Below are positions 52,432-60,428 of a DNA stretch of 64,000 bases, in pieces; position 1 is the stretch's first letter; every line of letters starts with the position of its first letter. Source of the stretch: CAWEWH01 sp963812775 (GTDB lineage Bacteria; Pseudomonadota; Alphaproteobacteria; Rhizobiales; Beijerinckiaceae); NCBI GenBank assembly GCA_963812775.1, contig CAWEWH010000007.1, positions 868,001 to 932,000 on the forward strand, written 5' to 3'. The translations under genes and the position numbers were made by a program. Under the pieces are notes generated by a model that was not told the DNA's origin, ran no database searches, and worked only from the letters and a program-made list of their open reading frames with translations.

Positions 52432-53092
52432 CGTCCGACCTTTTTGCGGGCGCCCGCGCCTCCGTGAATGTCGGCCTCTCATTTGCAGCGCCCGGCGCTT
52501 GGGAGACAGGCTATGCCAACAGTCGAGCAGCTGAATTCATTGTTCTCGGCGCGCACACAGACACGACAGCCATCCGTCCATTCGCGACAGTTCGGTCCGA
52601 CATCCTTAAGCTGCGCGCCTGCGGACGAGACGGGCAATTTTTGCAGCGAGCGCTTGGATAGATCGGTAGCAGCCGCGGCGTTGACAGTGAACGCTGAGGC
52701 CCCTCCAACCGAGAGCGAACGAAGATGTTTGCGACTCGATGGATCAATGACTGCCCCACGGTGCTATCGGCAATTCATTCCAACGTCATCAATGAGCCTC
52801 AGCCACGATCTTGAGATGTTCTCTCGACATGATCAAATGCAATATACGGCGCGCTTCGCTTTTTGGGCGTCCAATGCATCGATGTCACTCCGGGCGCAGC
52901 GCGGCATGGGCAATTGCCGTAGTGCGGCCCGGAGCCGTTCCGCAAACGTCGGGGCTTGCTCGCCTCAACCGAGTTGGCGGAATGAATCCTCGGGTCTCGC
53001 TCGCCATGATCGCTACCTGTGCAAGGCCCCTCCCCGCCGCTTGCCCACGCAAACGGCACCCTCTCCTGCGACGAGAGAGGGGAAGAGCCCCG
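52432..53092. other. Gene-free stretch between two cyclase genes
   Basis: About 660 bases with no supported gene. A plus-strand frame crosses it but is low in conserved pattern and rich in Ser/Arg. The right end holds a short terminase fossil (next entry). No promoter or terminator stands out. Confidence 0.5.
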
Positions 53093-53157
53093 TTACCACC
53101 CTGCCCTCGCCACCGCCATGAATCGCTTCACGTCGAAGGCGGGCGCACGGCGCCACG
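53093..53157 (-). pseudogene. Fossil of the terminase large-subunit gene 3' end
   Basis: On the minus strand the bases encode PAFDVKRFMAVARAGW and a stop, matching PAFDVKRFMAGARAGW at the end of the terminase gene (55106-55150). Only about 60 bases are kept. It flanks the cyclase-hydrolase gene on the left, while the full terminase end flanks it on the right. Confidence 0.75.
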
Positions 53158-53280
53158 GGAATGCCGCGGGGCCGCCCGGGAGCCGTTCCGCCGGGCTATT
53201 CGCACATCGGCGTGTTCCACAACCCTCGCGTTGTCTGCCATAATGTCTGCGGCCGGGGACGCTCGTTGGGTTGAAAGCTG

Positions 53281-54726
53281 ATGCAGATCGAGAGGCGGCT
53301 TGCCGCGATCCTGGCTGCCGACGTCGTCGGCTACAGCCGACTTATGGGCCTTGACGAGGTCGGCACGATGCGTTCGCTGAAATCGCATCGCCGCGAGCTC
53401 GTCGATCCGACGATCGCCGGTCACCACGGACGCATCGTGAAGACGACGGGCGACGGCATGCTGGTTGAGTTCGGCAGCATCGTCGATGCGGTGGCCTGCG
53501 CAATCGCCGTGCAGCGCGGCATGATCGTTCGCAATGCAGCGATTGCCGCGGACAAGCGGATCGTGTTCCGCATTGGAATCAATATCGGCGACATCATCAT
53601 CGACGGCGATGATATTATCGGCGACGGCGTGAACGTCGCGTCGCGTCTTGAAACATTGTGCGAGCCCGGGGGCCTTTGCATCTCGCGTGCCGCCAACGAC
53701 CAGATCAGGGACAAGCTCTCGCTCTCCTTCGCCGATCTCGGCGAGCAGGTGGTCAAGAACATCTCAAGAGCCGTTGGAGTTTTCGGCCTTGGCGCCGGCG
53801 ACATTGCCGCGCTGCCGGAGCACATCCTCGGCGACGACGAACGAAGGCCGCGCCATGATGCCGTCATCGAAGCTGCCACCCGGGGCGAAGAGCAGGCGAT
53901 CCGGTTCTGCCGCTCCGCCGACGGCGTGCAACTGGCCTATTGCTGCGTCGGCAATGGTCCGCCCCTGGTCAAGACGGGCAACTGGATGACGCATCTCGAG
54001 AAGGACCTCGAGAGCCCGATCTGGCGTCATCTCTATCGCGACCTCGCCAGCGAGCACACGTTCGTGCGCTACGACGCACGCGGCAACGGGCTCTCGGACT
54101 GGGAGGTCGACGAGATCTCGTTCGAGACGTTCGTGCGGGATCTCGAGGCGGTCGTCGATGCCGTCGGCCTGAAGCGCTTCGCTCTTCTCGGCATCTCCCA
54201 GGGCTGCGCCGTCTCGGTCGCCTACGCGGTCCGGCATCCTGAGCGCGTGACGCATCTCATTCTCTATGGCGGCTTTGCCCAGGGCTGGAACAGGCGAAGT
54301 CTCTCTGAAGGGGAGCGGCAGCAGCAAGAGGCGATGATGACGCTCATGCGGCTGGGCTGGGGGCAGGAAAACCCAGCTTTTCGCCAGCTGTTTACGTCCC
54401 AGTTCATGCCAGGCGCCACGAAGGCGCAGGCCGATTGGTTCAATGAGCTTCAGCGAGTGTCGACGTCGCCTGAAAACGCCGTGCGCAATTTCAAGGCAAA
54501 CGGCGAGGTCGATGTGACAGCCTTGTTGCCGATGATCACGATGCCGACGCTGGTGATGCATGCCCGCGATGAGACTCGCGTTCCGTTCGACGGCGGTCGA
54601 CGCCTGGCCGCAGGAATCCCCAACGCCCGTTTCGTGCCTTTGCAGAGCCGCAACCACCTCATCCTCGAGGAGGAACCGGCCTATGCCCGTTTCGTCGAGG
54701 AGATTCGGTCGTTCCTCTTGAAGTAG
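53281..54726 (+). CDS. Class III cyclase fused to an alpha/beta-hydrolase
   Basis: The 481-residue protein has a class III cyclase domain in residues 1-170 (ILAADVVGYSRLMGLDEVGT, KTTGDGMLVEFGS, GDGVNVASRLETLCEPGGLC). An alpha/beta-hydrolase domain from about 205 has GISQG with Ser306 as nucleophile elbow, DARGNGLSDWE, a late acidic DETR and His459 in RNHLIL. Both active sites look complete. Such fusions occur in Bradyrhizobium and relatives; the link between cyclic nucleotide synthesis and the hydrolase is unknown. ATG 53281 follows a TGA-rich region without a clear ribosome site. Confidence 0.9.
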   Translation: MQIERRLAAILAADVVGYSRLMGLDEVGTMRSLKSHRRELVDPTIAGHHGRIVKTTGDGMLVEFGSIVDAVACAIAVQRGMIVRNAAIAADKRIVFRIGINIGDIIIDGDDIIGDGVNVASRLETLCEPGGLCISRAANDQIRDKLSLSFADLGEQVVKNISRAVGVFGLGAGDIAALPEHILGDDERRPRHDAVIEAATRGEEQAIRFCRSADGVQLAYCCVGNGPPLVKTGNWMTHLEKDLESPIWRHLYRDLASEHTFVRYDARGNGLSDWEVDEISFETFVRDLEAVVDAVGLKRFALLGISQGCAVSVAYAVRHPERVTHLILYGGFAQGWNRRSLSEGERQQQEAMMTLMRLGWGQENPAFRQLFTSQFMPGATKAQADWFNELQRVSTSPENAVRNFKANGEVDVTALLPMITMPTLVMHARDETRVPFDGGRRLAAGIPNARFVPLQSRNHLILEEEPAYARFVEEIRSFLLK

Positions 54727-54845
54727 TCTCTCTCAGTGATGGGGCCCCGTTTGGTGGCTATCTCTTCGTCAGCGCCCCTCACTATGCGGCCTCAGCAACC
54801 CCATATCAGTACCATCATCGGCGGAAGGTATTTTGCAGCCGGTGA

Positions 54846-54883
54846 CTGAGAGACGCTTCGGTGCTCCCGCACTCTTGCAGGAG
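54846..54883 (+). promoter_or_regulatory. Structured 5' leader, copy 3 of 3
   Basis: CTGAGAGACGCTTC is followed by CTCCCGCA (54864-54871), which pairs with TGCAGGAG (54876-54883) with one mismatch. The AGGAG of the right arm is the ribosome site of ATG 54891. Upstream sequence differs from copies 1 and 2, so the leader itself is what is conserved. Confidence 0.5.
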
Positions 54884-54890
54884 ACCGCTG

Positions 54891-55037
54891 ATGACCCGTC
54901 CTTCGTCGATCCTTTGGAACAAGATTATTCGTATCTTGCGCGAGCCGTTGCCCGAAGCCATCCAGCGCGCGCTGGCGCGGCTGAAGCTTATTGATCTGCG
55001 GAAAGTGCCCGACGCCTATTGGCGCCGCTATTACTAG
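54891..55037 (+). CDS. Small basic protein behind the third structured leader
   Basis: The 48-residue protein (MTRPSSILWNKIIRILREPL) is basic and helical, with the end KVPDAYWRRYY. AGGAG sits seven bases before the ATG, inside the leader hairpin. The convincing ribosome site and leader make it likely to be real. It ends 68 bases before the broken terminase gene on the other strand. No family known. Confidence 0.55.
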   Translation: MTRPSSILWNKIIRILREPLPEAIQRALARLKLIDLRKVPDAYWRRYY

Positions 55038-55105
55038 CCCGGAGCTTGGCATCAGGCCGGCGGATCACTGGCGCCTGGCGCAAGCTTGCTCGGCGACGAG
55101 GCCGC

Positions 55106-56636
55106 TCACCACCCTGCCCTCGCGCCCGCCATGAACCGCTTCACGTCAAAGGCGGGCGCCACGGGCTCGGCGAAGGTCAGCGCCACTGCGTCCCATTCGT
55201 CCGGGCTCGGCACACCGCGGGCGCGCATATGCTCCTTGCTCTCGAGCAGGAGCCGCGTGTTCGAGTTCATACGAATAGGTCGGCCCGCAGGCGTCCGCCT
55301 GCAAACTGTCCTCGTCAGGAATGTCGGCGCCGGCGGCATCCTCGAGCCAGTCGCGCGACTTCATCCACATCTCGGCGCGACGGTTCTTCGGCCCGCCGCC
55401 GTCCGGCAGCGCCGGCTCGAAGGGCTCGCCGCCGAAATTGACGGCAGCGACGACACGGCCTTAACCCATCTCCATCAGCCGGTCATAGACGCCGGCCCCG
55501 ACGCCGCCCACGTCGATGAAGACGCGCGCCGGCCCTTCCGCATCGATGACCTGCTTCAGCCAGCCGGCCGCCTGCATGGTGTCGAGCTTCTGGCGGCACT
55601 CGACGCCGAGAAGCTTGCGGCCCCGGCGGCGCGCCAAGGCATGCCGGTCCGCGCCCTTCCAGGCCGGGTCGTAGCCGACGATAAGCGGACCCGAGGCTTC
55701 GCAGGTCGTCTTGCGCGCCTGCAAAACCAGCTCCGGCTTGATGAAGCTGTCATGGCCGCTCATCTGAAAGGCTTCAGCCGCCGTCGCCGGATATTCCTGC
55801 TTGAACAAGATGGGGTCTCGCAATTCGGCGATCTTGTTGCGGCGCCAGGCCATCTGCTGGAGGTCGAGGTTGTAGAGCGTCGCATAGTCCCGCTCCTCCG
55901 CATCGAGGGCGAAGCCGGCCGGCGGCGGCACGCGATATTCGTTCTGCCAGTACCAGGGAACGAAGATGGCGATGAAGTCGCCGATACCGGCTTCGGCATC
56001 GCGCCAATGCCGGTGGAACCAGCTGCCGACGCCATGCGCGGTGGATTCCAAAATCGCTTCGGTGTGGTCGGCGCCGGCAATGGCCTGCAGGATGCCTGAG
56101 CCGTGCATCTCGGCGTGCGGCCAGAACGCCACCTCCGAGCCGTGGAAGAGCTGCAGCGTTGATGAGCGGCCGACGCCCTTGTTGCCAGCAGTGCCGACCC
56201 TGTAGCCGGAGTTGAGGCGCGGGAACCTCAGCTCTTTCGCATTGTCAACGCCTGTCCTCGCCTTGATGTCCTTGAGGCAATACAGGTGAAACCGCTCAAC
56301 GATCGCGAAGAGGTTTCGCGTTGCGTCCTCGTCATGCGTCAGGATGAAGGTCTCGACGCCGGGATGCTGCGTCACGCGATGATAGAATCGCGCCGCCACA
56401 TAGGTGGAGCAGCCTTGCTGGCGGCCCTTCAGGATCAGCGCTCGTACCTTGCCGATCATCGTGAGCTGCTCTTCAAGGCGCTCATGAATGTGGCGCTGAG
56501 CCTTATTGAGACAAAGCGGCGCGATGGTTCCGTCCTTGGTCCTGATCTTGAGGCACGCTGCGGCGTATTTGACGAAATCGTCACGGGCGCGACGGCGTCG
56601 CTCTTTTTCCGCCTCGCTCAGGCAAAGTTCAGTCAT
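55106..56636 (-). pseudogene. Phage terminase large subunit, broken by a stop and a frameshift
   Basis: From ATG 56636 (MTELCLSEAEKERRRRARDD) the ATPase half is intact, with LILKGRQQGCST as Walker A, HGSEVAFW as Walker B region and ILESTAHG as coupling motif. The nuclease half starts with VGYDPAWKGADRH and VFIDVGGVGAGVYDRL. An in-frame TAA at 55463-55461 interrupts it; the same frame continues with RVVAAVNFGGEPFEPALPDG. A one-base shift near 55265 then leads to NTRLLLESKEHMRARGVPSP and the final stop at 55106. Repaired length is about 510 residues. The motor that fills the head is thus probably inactive. Confidence 0.85.
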
Positions 56637-56895
56637 CGAGGACGGCCAGCGCGTCCTCGTGCGAATAGTCTTGGCCGGCGCTGTCGCTGGCGACGGCTTT
56701 GGCATGGACGTAAGGCGCGGCATTCTTGGCGAGCGTCGCGGCCGTGTCGAGCAGTGTCTCGATCCGCTTAAAGTCCCGCTCCTCGCCCCTGGCGATCTCG
56801 CGCGCCGCTTCGCCGTAGTTGAAGCGCATGATGGCGAGCATTACGTCCAACGGCGTCATGGCTTCGCCGTCCGCCGGTTCCGCGGTTGAATCCAT
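56629..56895 (-). CDS. Small phage packaging-type protein preceding the terminase
   Basis: The 88-residue acidic protein (MDSTAEPADGEAMTPLDVML) is mostly helical (FNYGEAAREIARGEERDFKR) and overlaps the terminase start by eight bases. Its place is that of a small terminase subunit, although no helix-turn-helix is obvious. The ATG at 56895 lies just downstream of the promoter-hairpin region; a longer frame would run through the promoter and is rejected. Confidence 0.65.
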   Translation of the reverse strand: MDSTAEPADGEAMTPLDVMLAIMRFNYGEAAREIARGEERDFKRIETLLDTAATLAKNAAPYVHAKAVASDSAGQDYSHEDALAVLDD

Positions 56896-56924
56896 GTGTG
56901 TATGTCCTGCTGCCAAATGACGGT

Positions 56925-57008
56925 TGAAAAGCGAACGCCCGGCGGCGGTGCCGTCCGGGCGTAAATCGTCACTATGGGATTTATAGCCTAGGCGAGCGGC
57001 CCTGTCAA
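56925..57008 (-). promoter_or_regulatory. Phage sigma70 promoter with downstream hairpin, copy 2
   Basis: TTGACA (57008-57003) and TATAAA (56985-56980) lie 17 bases apart, with the same 17-base spacer as copy 1 except for one base. The hairpin CGCCCGG/CCGGGCG (56961-56936) and then CGCTTTTC follow. It drives the packaging genes; copy 1 drives the portal. Confidence 0.8.
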
Positions 57009-57082
57009 GCCGGTAACAAAAGATTTTCCCGGCAATTACGAAAACGTGAGCGATGGCCACCTTCTTTGGCAGCCTAGCAGCA

Positions 57083-57371
57083 TCAGCTGAGCTTCGTGAT
57101 CCGCATCACCGAGGAAGGCTCGGGGACGCATAGGCGAAGCTTCTGCATGATCGGCACAAGGTGCTCAGCCTTCATGTGCGCCTGCACAGAGGCGAGGTCC
57201 CGCCAGCGCTCGATCAAGATGTAGGTCGACGTTCTCATCGGCCCGATACCACTCGTACCGAAGGCAGCCATCGTCGTTGGCGAGCGTGCTTTGCTCCGCC
57301 TGCCGCGCGAGCGCCTCGAACTCCGCCTCCATGCCCGGATTGATCCGCTGCTCTATGATGACGTCGATCAT
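57083..57371 (-). pseudogene. Antibiotic-biosynthesis-monooxygenase (ABM) domain protein, frameshifted
   Basis: The first frame (MIDVIIEQRINPGMEAEFEA, DDGCLRYEWYRADENV) and the second (TYILIERWRDLASVQAHMKA, then the end RITKLS) together make one 96-residue ABM domain, split by one base near 57230. ABM proteins are small heme-, flavin- or cofactor-free oxygenases or stress proteins. It is the first chromosomal gene to the right of the phage terminase piece. Confidence 0.75.
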
Positions 57372-57493
57372 CGTGACCCCATTCCTTCCTAAAGGCCGCG
57401 GTCCGCGGCGGAAGGCGAATGAACGACAGTGCGCGCTCCGTCAAGGAGCGCGAGCGATCACAATGCTGAAAGCGGTTGTAAGGATCACACTAT

Positions 57494-58108
57494 CTAGTTC
57501 GTATGCCTGCGAACATTGCTGGATGCGTGAGCCGTAACAGGAGCGCGATCGGAATTCACAAGTGCGCAGGCTGCGCGGCTGGCGGCGCGAGCGTAGCTTG
57601 GATCTCGATGAAGCAGCATCTGGGTGACCGCGCCGTCTATGAGGACCATCAAGCCACGAGCCAAGTCGGAATCCCGATGACCCTCGGCCGCGAGACTATC
57701 GCTGAGCCATTTCTCGAAATTGGCCTTGTGGGCGCGGGCTATCCTGATCGCCGGGTGGCCGGGGAAGTTGGCCAGCTCGCCCGTGGCGCGGACAAATCCG
57801 CATCCTTTCCATGTCGGTGATTTGGCGCATCTGCCGAGACGTCGAAACATTCGCTCAAGACGTTCGGTCACGGTCCCTTTGTCGCCTGCCCATTGTTGAA
57901 AGCGCGCAAGCGTCGGGCGATCCCTTGCGTCGAGATAGGCGGCGATCAGCTCGTCTTTCGAGCGGAAGTGATAGTACAGCGTCTTCTTGGTTATCCCAGC
58001 CTTTGCGGCGATCTCGTCGACGCTCACTGAGCGCAGCCCCTCGCTATAGAACAGCTCGTCGGCTGCCGTCAGAATGTCTTGGCGGGTGATCCTTGCATCG
58101 CGCGTCAT
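57494..58108 (-). CDS. TetR family transcriptional regulator
   Basis: The 204-residue protein has the TetR DNA-binding domain (TRQDILTAADELFYSEGLRS, then SVDEIAAKAGITKKTLYYHF and RSKDELIAAYLD) and a helical ligand domain. It diverges from the LDI-like gene with 182 bases between the starts and may repress it. ATG 58108 begins the domain in the usual place. The C-terminal tail is basic. Ligand unknown. Confidence 0.9.
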   Translation of the reverse strand: MTRDARITRQDILTAADELFYSEGLRSVSVDEIAAKAGITKKTLYYHFRSKDELIAAYLDARDRPTLARFQQWAGDKGTVTERLERMFRRLGRCAKSPTWKGCGFVRATGELANFPGHPAIRIARAHKANFEKWLSDSLAAEGHRDSDLARGLMVLIDGAVTQMLLHRDPSYARAASRAACALVNSDRAPVTAHASSNVRRHTN

Positions 58109-58290
58109 AGGTGCGTCTTTTCGGCCCAAATGGGGTGCTGACTGGGGCGTGCCCATCGGCGCACGCCGGAAAGCAAAGTAAACCGACTAGTGAGTATCAC
58201 AAGATCCCGGAATTGCCTACCTTCGCAATTGGGCTCCCGCGTCTCCTTGGCTTCAAGGGCATGATGAGGCTGCCGAATGGAGGTCGACCA

Positions 58291-59350
58291 ATGACGATGC
58301 TTCCGACGACCAATGCTCCGACCAAGCATGCCGATGTGGCGATTCCGACCATCGCGCGACGGCTCGAGCGTTGCTACTCCGGGTCCGAATGCGCCTGGGA
58401 GCTGTTTTATCAGCCCCGCTGGGAACGAGCCAACTTCGCCACCCGCTATCATCTTGTCTATCCGGCGCTGGCCTACTTCATCCAACTGAAACAGAACCCT
58501 CGGCTTGCGAAGGATCTCCGGCCGAAGCTCGATACGATGTATCGGGGGCTTCTCGATCCGCGGTGCTGGACGTACTGGCACAGCGAGCTGAACGAGGCGA
58601 GCTGGCCGCTGCAGGAACGCAACCTGACATTTGCGGGAAGGCTCGCGACTTTCGTGGGCTTCTACATCGACGCCTTTGGTAGTCCGCCCGCCGAGCGGAT
58701 CGTGCTGGAAGATCGTTCGACCACCTACTCCGAACTCTCGGAAAGCCTGTGGCACCAGATGACCGCATCTCCGACGGGGGGCGTCACGTGCTACCGCCAC
58801 GAATCGATGACACAGTGCAACGCGCACTTGCTGATCAACAATGTGCTTCATGATCGGCTGTTCGGCACGCGCTACGCGGCGGCGAACGACGGCTGGCTCG
58901 AAACGCTGGAAACCAACTTGCTCACTCGTGACGCCGCCGGCGCACTCTTCTATTTCGGAACGGAGTCGGCGAGCTGCTCACCGGCCAAGCATCGTCGATC
59001 GCTTGAAATCGATATCTGGACGCTTTTCCTGATGAGCGCCGTGACACCCGACCGGACGCGGCTGTGGTTCGCCGACTGGCGCAAGAACATCCTACGCACC
59101 GGTGATGGCGCTCGCGTGGTGATCGACGCGGACGAGTTGAAGGCCGAAATCCTCCTCCACGCCGCTGGCCACAGCTTGGGCGTTCTGCCTCGCGCGGGAG
59201 CTGGGAGAGAGCGAGCTCGCCGAAGCGTTGCGCACCACACTCCTTGCCGAGGTCGAAGCGGGTTTCGAACTCGACCCACTGCTGTCGGGGCTGTATCTGC
59301 TCGGCGATTCGCTCCAACCCGACTCTTTCCGGCAGTTGGTACAGGGCTGA
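58291..59350 (+). pseudogene. Linalool dehydratase/isomerase-like protein, C-terminal frameshift
   Basis: From ATG 58291 (GGAGG eight bases upstream) the protein has an alpha/alpha-barrel pattern. ERNLTFAGRLATFVGFYIDA and GGVTCYRHESMTQCNAHLLI match the linalool dehydratase/isomerase superfamily. Cys167 and Cys176 have the same 9-residue spacing as LDI Cys171 and Cys180, which act in catalysis. The frame shifts near 59180; the true end is ESELAEALRTTLLAEVEAGF to a stop at 59350, total about 350 residues. The TetR gene opposite may regulate it. Its substrate is unknown; most relatives are uncharacterised. Confidence 0.7.
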
Positions 59351-59473
59351 CGCACATTCAAGTCGCGACGCAGCTGCGATCTTGTTGGCGCCACCAGGCC
59401 TCAGTAGCATGAAGACTCCTGGACCGGCGGGACCAAGGTCACCGCCGAAGCTCCTAGCTATGGAAGGTCAGAG

Positions 59474-59902
59474 ATGGACAACGTGAACGCCCTTGTTGAA
59501 CGACTGGTGTCAGCCCATGGCGAGGAAGGTATTTGCCCGACAGCCAATGACTGGCGCCGAATTTTTGAGCAGAAAGGCGCAATCCATCTTCTGAACTTGC
59601 TGAAGTTTCGACCGAGCGTCGATACGGATGGAGGCCCAGTATCGGGCGCGGAGGCTTACGGAAGATACACGTCTGGAGTTGCGCCAGCCTTTGAAGCAGT
59701 CGGGGGTCAGCGAATCTTCCGAGGCCGAGTGGGGCATATGTTCTCGTTTGGCGCTGTCCCGGGCTGGGACATCGCGGTCGTCGTGCGTTATCCATCGGCC
59801 GAAGCTCTGGCGCGGATGTGGCTCGATCCACGCTTCCTTAGCGCTCATCGCAACCGCGTCGATGGAGTAGAGCGTTCTCAGGTTTTCGTGTTTGGCGAAT
59901 AG
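59474..59902 (+). CDS. DUF1330-like protein
   Basis: The 142-residue protein (MDNVNALVERLVSAHGEEGI) has HLLNLLKFRPSVDTDGGPVS, then EAYGRYTSGVAPAFEAVGGQ and DIAVVVRYPSAEALARMW, the strand-helix pattern of DUF1330, a dimeric alpha/beta-barrel family of unknown function. GGAAGG lies upstream of ATG 59474. It follows the LDI-like gene by 123 bases and may belong to the same unit. Confidence 0.75.
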   Translation: MDNVNALVERLVSAHGEEGICPTANDWRRIFEQKGAIHLLNLLKFRPSVDTDGGPVSGAEAYGRYTSGVAPAFEAVGGQRIFRGRVGHMFSFGAVPGWDIAVVVRYPSAEALARMWLDPRFLSAHRNRVDGVERSQVFVFGE

Positions 59903-60428
59903 CCCATCCGACCAAGTTGTTCCGAGTCGCGACGTTCCTAGAGGGCGGGGAAAGGCCCGCGGGCGCATGATGTCGCCCGTGAGCGCTCCATCGCTTGGCT
60001 CCGGATGAGCGTGCGAGGCAGATTATCGCCTTACTCGGCGACGCCGGTCTGGATATTCACGTCTCAGTCGATCCAACGCAGGTGGGTCACAGCCCCTCGA
60101 TATCGGTCATCGCCGCTGGAAAAAATGCCTCCGCTCTGTCGAGCGGAGGCAAGTGGGGGTCTAGGGAAGAGCCGTCACGAGGGACGGCCAGGCATGCTAC
60201 TGCCGACTCCCCTGCCCTCGGGGTGATGTGGGTCACACAGGAACCGCCCGGCGACAGGACTCCACGCCGTGCCTGGCGCAGGCGGAGAAGGCCACGTTAA
60301 GCGCGCTTCTTTTCTCCCTTGATCGCGAATAAAGTCGCCGCAGGCTGCCAATTGCTGGGATCGGCTGACCAGACGGTTGGCAGCGCCCGGGCGTTCGGCC
60401 GCAATGGCAGGCCAGCCTGAGGTGGCGC
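59903..60428. other. Gene-free stretch with an orphan minus-strand terminator
   Basis: No supported gene lies in these 526 bases. The hairpin at 60120-60150 points leftward, so a short unannotated minus-strand transcript from 60151-60428 is possible. No promoter for it is clear. Confidence 0.5.
60120..60150 (-). terminator. Perfect 10-bp terminator hairpin, minus orientation
   Basis: GCCTCCGCTC pairs perfectly with GAGCGGAGGC over a 4-base loop and is followed on the minus strand by ATTTTTT. No minus-strand gene lies to its right within range, so the transcript it ends is unknown. Confidence 0.65.

Noticed and set aside
52468..53121. Plus-strand open frame of 217 codons between the cyclases
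   Set aside because: Ser/Arg/Pro-rich, no ribosome site or family pattern; it also runs through the terminase fossil.
3013..57060. Gene transfer agent
   Set aside because: The genes match P22-like podovirus families (gp5 coat, P22 portal, gp4, gp10) and order, not the RcGTA cluster.
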